Part shown: one piece after another, positions 5,501 through 9,383 of the stretch
How positions within the stretch are numbered: position 1 is the first letter of the stretch
Layout: every line of letters starts with the position of its first letter
Assembly: GCA_029880065.1 (NCBI GenBank)
Contig: JAOUPD010000037.1
Coordinates: forward strand, 1 to 9,383
Direction of reading: 5' to 3'
DNA: 9,383 nt
Source of the DNA: Hadesarchaea archaeon
GTDB lineage: Archaea > Hadarchaeota > Hadarchaeia > Hadarchaeales > Hadarchaeaceae
Program-made: the position numbers and the translations under genes
Notes under the pieces: model-generated
Databases searched by the model: none
Seen by the model: only the letters and a program-made list of their open reading frames with translations
Told to the model about the DNA's origin: nothing

Positions 5501-6357
5501 GCGTGAAAATTGCCGTGCCAAAAGGACACCTAGAAGAGCAAACTGTAGAACTACTCCAAAATGCGGGTATTGGGGTAACAAGTAGGAATGAGCGCCAACT
5601 TTTCGTACGAACGAGTGACCCAGAAATCGAACTGGTCTTCGTGCGGGCCGAAGATATCCCAGATTTTGTTGCGAAGGGAGCTACTGACCTTGGTATCACC
5701 GGTTATGACATTATGTGTGAAAGTGGCGGTGATGTCATCGAACTGTTGGATCTCTCTTATGGTTTTACAAGAATGGTAGTGGCTTCGCGCGAGGAGTCTG
5801 ACATCAAGTCCCTCCGAAAAATAAAAGCAGGTGCGAGGATAGCCACGGAATTTCCAAACATTACCAAACGTTACTTCGCAGAGAAGGGAATCAAAATTGA
5901 GTTAGTTCGTCTAACGGGAGCAGCTGAAATAGCACCGCTAATAGGCGTTGCGGACTTAATCGTTGATGTGACCAGTACCGGTACAACGTTGCGCGCGCAT
6001 GGATTGAGAGTCATCACCACCATCCTCGAGAGCTCAGCACGGCTAATAGCGAATAAACAGAGCCTGCAGAAGAAGCGAGCTAAAATTGATGACATCGTCA
6101 CAGCCATGAACAGCGTAGTAAGGGCAAGGGGGAAGAAATTGATGGTAATGAACGTGCCTGAGGCTAAGCTAGAAGAAATTAAGCGATTGATGCCGGGGAT
6201 GGCAGGCCCAACTGTGTCTCGCGTTGAATCAACAAAACCGATGCTGTCTGTACAAGCCGTTGTGGATGAGGCCGAGGTTTACAAATTAGTGAAACTTGTC
6301 AAGCGAGCTGGCGCGCGGGATGTTTTGGTCTTGCCCATCGAGCGAGTTTTGCCGTGA
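5497..6357 (+). CDS. hisG: ATP phosphoribosyltransferase, long form
   Basis: The 286-residue enzyme catalyses the first and committed step, condensing ATP and PRPP to phosphoribosyl-ATP. It starts KIAVPKGHLEEQTVELL. The two-lobed periplasmic-binding-like catalytic part runs to about residue 210, with the PRPP loop at 153-164 (DLIVDVTSTGTT). A C-terminal ACT-like regulatory domain covers about 212-286 (MVMNVPEAKLEEIKRLMPGM, then LSVQAVVDEAEVYKLV). This is the long HisG form, which works without HisZ. From family knowledge it is a hexamer feedback-inhibited by histidine through the C-terminal domain. The gene overlaps hisC by 4 bp and has a strong ribosome binding site. Confidence 0.96.
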   Translation: MSVKIAVPKGHLEEQTVELLQNAGIGVTSRNERQLFVRTSDPEIELVFVRAEDIPDFVAKGATDLGITGYDIMCESGGDVIELLDLSYGFTRMVVASREESDIKSLRKIKAGARIATEFPNITKRYFAEKGIKIELVRLTGAAEIAPLIGVADLIVDVTSTGTTLRAHGLRVITTILESSARLIANKQSLQKKRAKIDDIVTAMNSVVRARGKKLMVMNVPEAKLEEIKRLMPGMAGPTVSRVESTKPMLSVQAVVDEAEVYKLVKLVKRAGARDVLVLPIERVLP

Positions 6358-6367
6358 AAAATTTCAC

Positions 6368-6374
6368 AGGGGTG
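6368..6374 (+). promoter_or_regulatory. Ribosome binding site supporting the TTG start of hisA
   Basis: AGGGGTG stands 5 bases before TTG 6380, where the conserved HisA N-terminus begins. No ATG lies at a fitting position in this frame. Confidence 0.65.
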
Positions 6375-6379
6375 TAAGG

Positions 6380-7090
6380 TTGCTGGTGATTCCGAGCGTC
6401 GACATCAAACAGGGGCGATGCGTCCAGTTAGTTGGAGGTAAGCCCGAGACCGAACGAGTTTACGGCGCCCCGGTCGAGCTAGCGCAGCGGTGGATCGCTG
6501 AGGGTGCAAGCTACTTACATGTAATCGACCTAGATGCGGCGATGGGCGTGGGCGATAACTTCAAGCGCGTGGCAGAGGTGCTCGCGAACGTTCGGGTTGG
6601 TGTCCAAGTAGGAGGGGGGATTCGAACCCGCGAGCGCGCATGTGAACTTCTCGGCATCGGTGCGAGCCGCGTGATACTGGGCACCGCCGCGGTGAAGAAC
6701 CCAGAATTGGTGCGGGAGCTAGTTGGGCTCGCGGGCGGTAGCCGGGTCATGGTGGCGCTGGACTCTCGCTCTGGCAAGGTGGCGATCGAGGGCTGGCAGG
6801 AACAGACGGAAAAATCAATGTTCGACCTAGCGCAAGAGTTCGAGCGCATAGGAGTTGGTGCCTTCCTCTTCACGAACGTAGATGTCGAAGGAAGAATGAC
6901 GGGCATCGATGTTCGAGCTATCCGAGAGTTCACAGGGGCGGTCAAAGTGCCGGTATTTGTAGCTGGTGGTGTGTCCTCGCTCGAAGACGTGACTCTGGCC
7001 AAAGATGCTGGTGCAGCAGGTTTGGTGGTCGGGATGGCATTATACGAGGGCAAATTCACATTAAAGCAGGCGATGGGGGTGAGCCAATGA
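6380..7090 (+). CDS. hisA: ProFAR isomerase (phosphoribosylformimino-5-aminoimidazole carboxamide ribotide isomerase)
   Basis: The 236-residue (beta/alpha)8-barrel performs the Amadori rearrangement of ProFAR to PRFAR. The start must be near LVIPSVDIKQGRCVQL, since the catalytic D8 lies in the first strand. TTG 6380 with AGGGGTG upstream gives MLVIPSVD, the normal family N-terminus. A longer frame open from TTG 6296 would overlap hisG and adds unrelated sequence. The second catalytic Asp is D128 (VALDSRSGKVAIEGW). Phosphate-binding loops are GGGIR after strand 3 and VAGGVSS in the C-terminal half. The half-barrel symmetry with HisF is evident. The gap to hisG is 22 bases, and the stop overlaps hisB as ATGA. 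Confidence 0.95.
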   Translation: MLVIPSVDIKQGRCVQLVGGKPETERVYGAPVELAQRWIAEGASYLHVIDLDAAMGVGDNFKRVAEVLANVRVGVQVGGGIRTRERACELLGIGASRVILGTAAVKNPELVRELVGLAGGSRVMVALDSRSGKVAIEGWQEQTEKSMFDLAQEFERIGVGAFLFTNVDVEGRMTGIDVRAIREFTGAVKVPVFVAGGVSSLEDVTLAKDAGAAGLVVGMALYEGKFTLKQAMGVSQ

Positions 7091-7662
7091 GGGTGAGCAA
7101 AGTCAGACGGAAAACGAAGGAAACAAAGATCGAGGTCGAGCTAAACCTCGATGGATCGGGCAAGGCAAACGTCAATACAGAAATAAAATTTCTCAACCAC
7201 CTACTCGCGAGCTTTGCTAAACACGGCTGTTTCGACCTCAAGCTTCGTGCACGAGGAGATTTTAAGCACCACATCGCCGAAGATGCAATGATCGCTCTAG
7301 GCGAGGCCATCGAGCGGGCTCTCGGTAAGAAGGTGGGCATTGAGCGAATGGGCGATGCGACAGTACCAATGGATGACGCTTTAGTGCTTGCTGCGGTCGA
7401 CCTCAGCGGACGAGCTTTTCCAGACATCGAGGCGAAGTTTGCGAAGCGGAAGCTGGACGATTTAAACAGCGATATGATTGAGCACATGCTCCAAGCGCTT
7501 GCCACGAACGGAAAGTTCAACCTGCACGTGAAAGTTCTGCGCGGCAAGAACGACCACCACAAGGCGGAGGCGATTTTCAAGGCGTTGGGAGTAGCGTTAG
7601 CCCGAGCGGCGAGCAGGTCGCCTCGAAGGCGAGAAGTGCCGAGCATAAAGGGGGTCATCTAG
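7087..7662 (+). CDS. hisB: Imidazoleglycerol-phosphate dehydratase
   Basis: The 191-residue protein dehydrates imidazoleglycerol phosphate to imidazole-acetol phosphate using manganese. It is the monofunctional dehydratase only, with no histidinol-phosphatase domain. The two internal half-repeats each provide metal ligands: H38 and HHIAED (H61, H62, E65) in the first, H133 and NDHHKAEAIFKA (H157, H158, E161) in the second. E12 near the N-terminus is conserved. Compared with the common pattern GDLxVDxHHTVED, the segment here is GDFKHHIAED, about three residues shorter, and the usual FFDH is FLNH (N37). I think similar compact forms exist in other archaea. GGGGGTGAG precedes ATG 7087. The hisF start is two bases after the stop. 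Confidence 0.95.
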   Translation: MRVSKVRRKTKETKIEVELNLDGSGKANVNTEIKFLNHLLASFAKHGCFDLKLRARGDFKHHIAEDAMIALGEAIERALGKKVGIERMGDATVPMDDALVLAAVDLSGRAFPDIEAKFAKRKLDDLNSDMIEHMLQALATNGKFNLHVKVLRGKNDHHKAEAIFKALGVALARAASRSPRRREVPSIKGVI

Positions 7663-7664
7663 AA

Positions 7665-8426
7665 ATGCGCCCCTATCGAAGAATTATTCCATGTTTGGAT
7701 ACGAGAGCCAGTATGCTCGTCAAGGGAGTGCAATTCAGGGGTGTAAAAGAAGTCGGCACCCCAGCTGAGTTCGCCAAGCGTTACGAGAAAGATGGAGCAG
7801 ACGAGCTGGTGCTCCTAGATATCGCGGCAACCCCCGAAGGTAACCCGACGTTGCTTGAAGTAGTTCGAAAGGTATCAAGCGTGATTTCGATTCCGCTAGC
7901 CGTCGGTGGAGGCATACGGAGTGTTGAGGATGCTAGGGCTGTCCTAGATGCCGGAGCCAGCAAGATCTCGGTGAATACCGCTGCGGTCAAAAAGCCAGAG
8001 CTTCTGCGCGAACTCTCCCGTGAATTCGGAAGGGGGAGAGTGGTTAGCGCCATCGATGGAAAGCAAGTTGGGAAAAACAAGTGGGAAGTCTGTGTCAGCG
8101 GCGGGATGAAACCTACGGGTATTGACATGATTGAGTGGGCGAAAAGAGTCGAGTCACTTGGCGCAGGCGAAATCCTTTACACAGGCATCAATACCGATGG
8201 CACGCGAGAGGGTTACGACCTCGATGGAACACGAGCGATAGTCGAAGCGGTCAACATACCGGTCATCGCTTCTGGCGGCGCAGGCAAACTTGAGGATATC
8301 TACGATGTATTAACCATCGCTCAAGCAGATGCTGCGTTAGCGGCAAGCATCTTTCACTTCGGCGTCTACACAGTCGAACAAGTCAAACGCTACCTGCGAG
8401 AACGTGGCGTGGCGGTAAGGATATAA
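7665..8426 (+). CDS. hisF: Imidazole glycerol phosphate synthase, cyclase subunit
   Basis: The 253-residue (beta/alpha)8-barrel partners with the glutaminase HisH, not present in this window, to convert PRFAR to imidazoleglycerol phosphate and AICAR. The catalytic aspartates are D12 (RIIPCLD) and D131 (SAIDGK), equivalent to D11 and D130 of Thermotoga HisF. K20 corresponds to K19. Other family segments are GADELVLLDI, VGGGIRSVEDARAVLDAGASK, GINTDGTREGYD and the C-terminal AASIFHFG. Two active-site loops depart from the usual sequence: loop 1 is CLDTRASMLVKG rather than CLDvkdGRVVKG, and loop 6 has GINTDGT rather than SIDrDGT. AAGGGGGT at 7648-7655 serves ATG 7665. Confidence 0.96.
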   Translation: MRPYRRIIPCLDTRASMLVKGVQFRGVKEVGTPAEFAKRYEKDGADELVLLDIAATPEGNPTLLEVVRKVSSVISIPLAVGGGIRSVEDARAVLDAGASKISVNTAAVKKPELLRELSREFGRGRVVSAIDGKQVGKNKWEVCVSGGMKPTGIDMIEWAKRVESLGAGEILYTGINTDGTREGYDLDGTRAIVEAVNIPVIASGGAGKLEDIYDVLTIAQADAALAASIFHFGVYTVEQVKRYLRERGVAVRI

Positions 8427-8438
8427 TTGGTGTTTATG

Positions 8439-9383
8439 ATGTTGAAAATCGTTCGTCTTTGGGAATGCTCGCGAGCGGAACGTGGGAAACTACTCAAGCG
8501 CTCTGAACTCGATGTTTCCTCGGTCATGCTTAAAGCGACCAAAATCGTGGCCGATGTGCGGGACCAAGGGGACAAAGCCCTCCTCAAATACACTAAGAAA
8601 CTCGACGGAGTCAAGCTTGATCGAAAGCAGCTTCCCGTTAGTGAGCAAGAGATAGATTCCGCTTACAAGCAAGTCGATGTAAAAACAGTGAAGGCGATTA
8701 AGCGCGCGGCGGCGGCGATCGAGAAATTTCACCGCAGGCAGCTTCCACGTGAGTGGTCAACAAAGCTCCAGCCAGGCATTAGGGCCGGGCAACTCGTGCG
8801 CCCCTTAACGAAGGTGGGAATTTATATCCCCGGCGGATTGGCGAGCTACCCTTCAAGCGCGCTCATGGCTGCAATCCCGGCGAAAATTGCTGGGGTCGAG
8901 CGAATAATCGCATGTACACCACCCAAGAAAGACGGTAGAGTCAACGCGGCCGTGCTAGTAGCTGCTGATGTGGCAGGTGTCGATGCAGTCTTCAAGGTTG
9001 GCGGCGCTCAGGCGATAGCGGCGATGGCATATGGCACTACGACGATTCCAAAGGTCGATAAGATAGTCGGGCCGGGCAACATCTATGTGGTGGCGGCTAA
9101 GCAAGTGGTCGCGCCAAATGTCGACGTAGATTTTGCTGCAGGTCCAAGCGAGGTTTTAATCATTGCGGATGCTTCAGCAAATCCAACATACATTGCGGCG
9201 GATATGCTGGCGCAGGCTGAGCATGACCCAGCGGCGGCGGCGGTGCTCGTAACGACATCTTTGCAACTCGCGTCAAGGGTTTGCAAGTCTCTTGAGAAAA
9301 TGTTTGAAGAAAATCCGCGGGCGGAAATTGCGCGACGAGCCCTCAGCAAATATGGGCGAGCAATAGTAACGGCTAATCTTCAA
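8439..9383 (+). CDS. hisD: Histidinol dehydrogenase (3' end outside window)
   Basis: The frame is open from here to the window end: 315 codons of a family of about 420-435. The enzyme oxidises histidinol to histidine in two NAD+-dependent steps with one zinc. Recognisable stretches are VGIYIPGGLASYPSS, FKVGGAQAIAAMAYGT, VDKIVGPGNIYV, DFAAGPSEVLI and MLAQAEHDPAAAAVLVT. The last carries Q259 and H262, which match the E. coli zinc ligands Q259 and H262; the remaining ligands and the catalytic Glu/His lie beyond the window. ATG 8439 has GGTG at 8429-8432 with 6-base spacing; ATG 8436 just before it is an equally possible start. The gap to hisF is 12 bases. It is intact as far as visible. Confidence 0.95.
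   Translation, partial: MLKIVRLWECSRAERGKLLKRSELDVSSVMLKATKIVADVRDQGDKALLKYTKKLDGVKLDRKQLPVSEQEIDSAYKQVDVKTVKAIKRAAAAIEKFHRRQLPREWSTKLQPGIRAGQLVRPLTKVGIYIPGGLASYPSSALMAAIPAKIAGVERIIACTPPKKDGRVNAAVLVAADVAGVDAVFKVGGAQAIAAMAYGTTTIPKVDKIVGPGNIYVVAAKQVVAPNVDVDFAAGPSEVLIIADASANPTYIAADMLAQAEHDPAAAAVLVTTSLQLASRVCKSLEKMFEENPRAEIARRALSKYGRAIVTANLQ

Noticed and set aside
6296..6379. HisA starting 28 codons upstream inside hisG
   Set aside because: The added residues are unlike HisA, overlap hisG by over 60 bases, and would displace the catalytic Asp from the first strand; TTG 6380 has a proper ribosome binding site.
6511..7658. Long minus-strand ORFs (182 and 200 codons) opposite hisA and hisB
   Set aside because: Their products are low-complexity Ser/Arg/Pro/Ala-rich and match no family; they are reverse-frame shadows of well-recognised enzymes.
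1..9383. CRISPR array, insertion sequence, integrase or defence system
   Set aside because: No spaced repeat array, transposase, terminal inverted repeats or defence-type protein was seen; the genes are metabolic, translational, transport and regulatory.

Overview
The window looks archaeal. The evidence is a tRNA gene with a short D-loop intron that folds like an archaeal bulge-helix-bulge substrate, an aEF-1beta gene behind an archaeal-type four-CxxC zinc-ribbon gene, an AsnC/Lrp one-domain-pair regulator, TATA-like boxes at the right distance from starts, T-tract terminators, and a histidine gene order (hisC-G-A-B-F-D) that, from memory, is the one known from Sulfolobus (hisCGABdFDEHI). The sequence does not let me name a lineage; a TACK-type or deep euryarchaeal organism is an inference.

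Layout. Positions 2-730 are the 3' end of a secreted multidomain protein with fibronectin-III-like modules, followed by a non-coding stretch with two T-tracts (777-789, 861-867). A tRNA-Arg(GCG) gene lies on the minus strand at 902-998, with encoded CCA and a probable 20-nt intron in the D-loop. Facing away from it on the plus strand are a small zinc-ribbon protein (1093-1257) and translation factor aEF-1beta (1267-1524), both linked to translation. Then come a cation diffusion facilitator transporter (1586-2482) overlapping a SufS-type cysteine desulfurase (2466-3668). A minus-strand Lrp/AsnC regulator (3702-4148) is convergent with sufS and divergent from the histidine operon.

From about 4261 to the window end runs a compact histidine operon: a TATA-like box, a 42-codon unrecognised small ORF (4299-4427) whose stop overlaps the hisC start, then hisC, hisG (long form with its own regulatory domain), hisA (TTG start), hisB, hisF and the first 315 codons of hisD. 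Junctions are 4-bp ATGA overlaps or gaps of 2 to 22 bases, so translation is probably coupled. The enzymes cover PRPP condensation (HisG), isomerisation (HisA), cyclisation (HisF), dehydration (HisB), transamination (HisC) and final oxidation (HisD). hisE, hisH and hisI are absent here and are expected downstream.

Most of the window is ordinary housekeeping sequence. The points most worth a second look are the tRNA D-loop intron, the small ORF at the head of the his operon, and the AT-rich lrp/his divergent promoter with its repeats.
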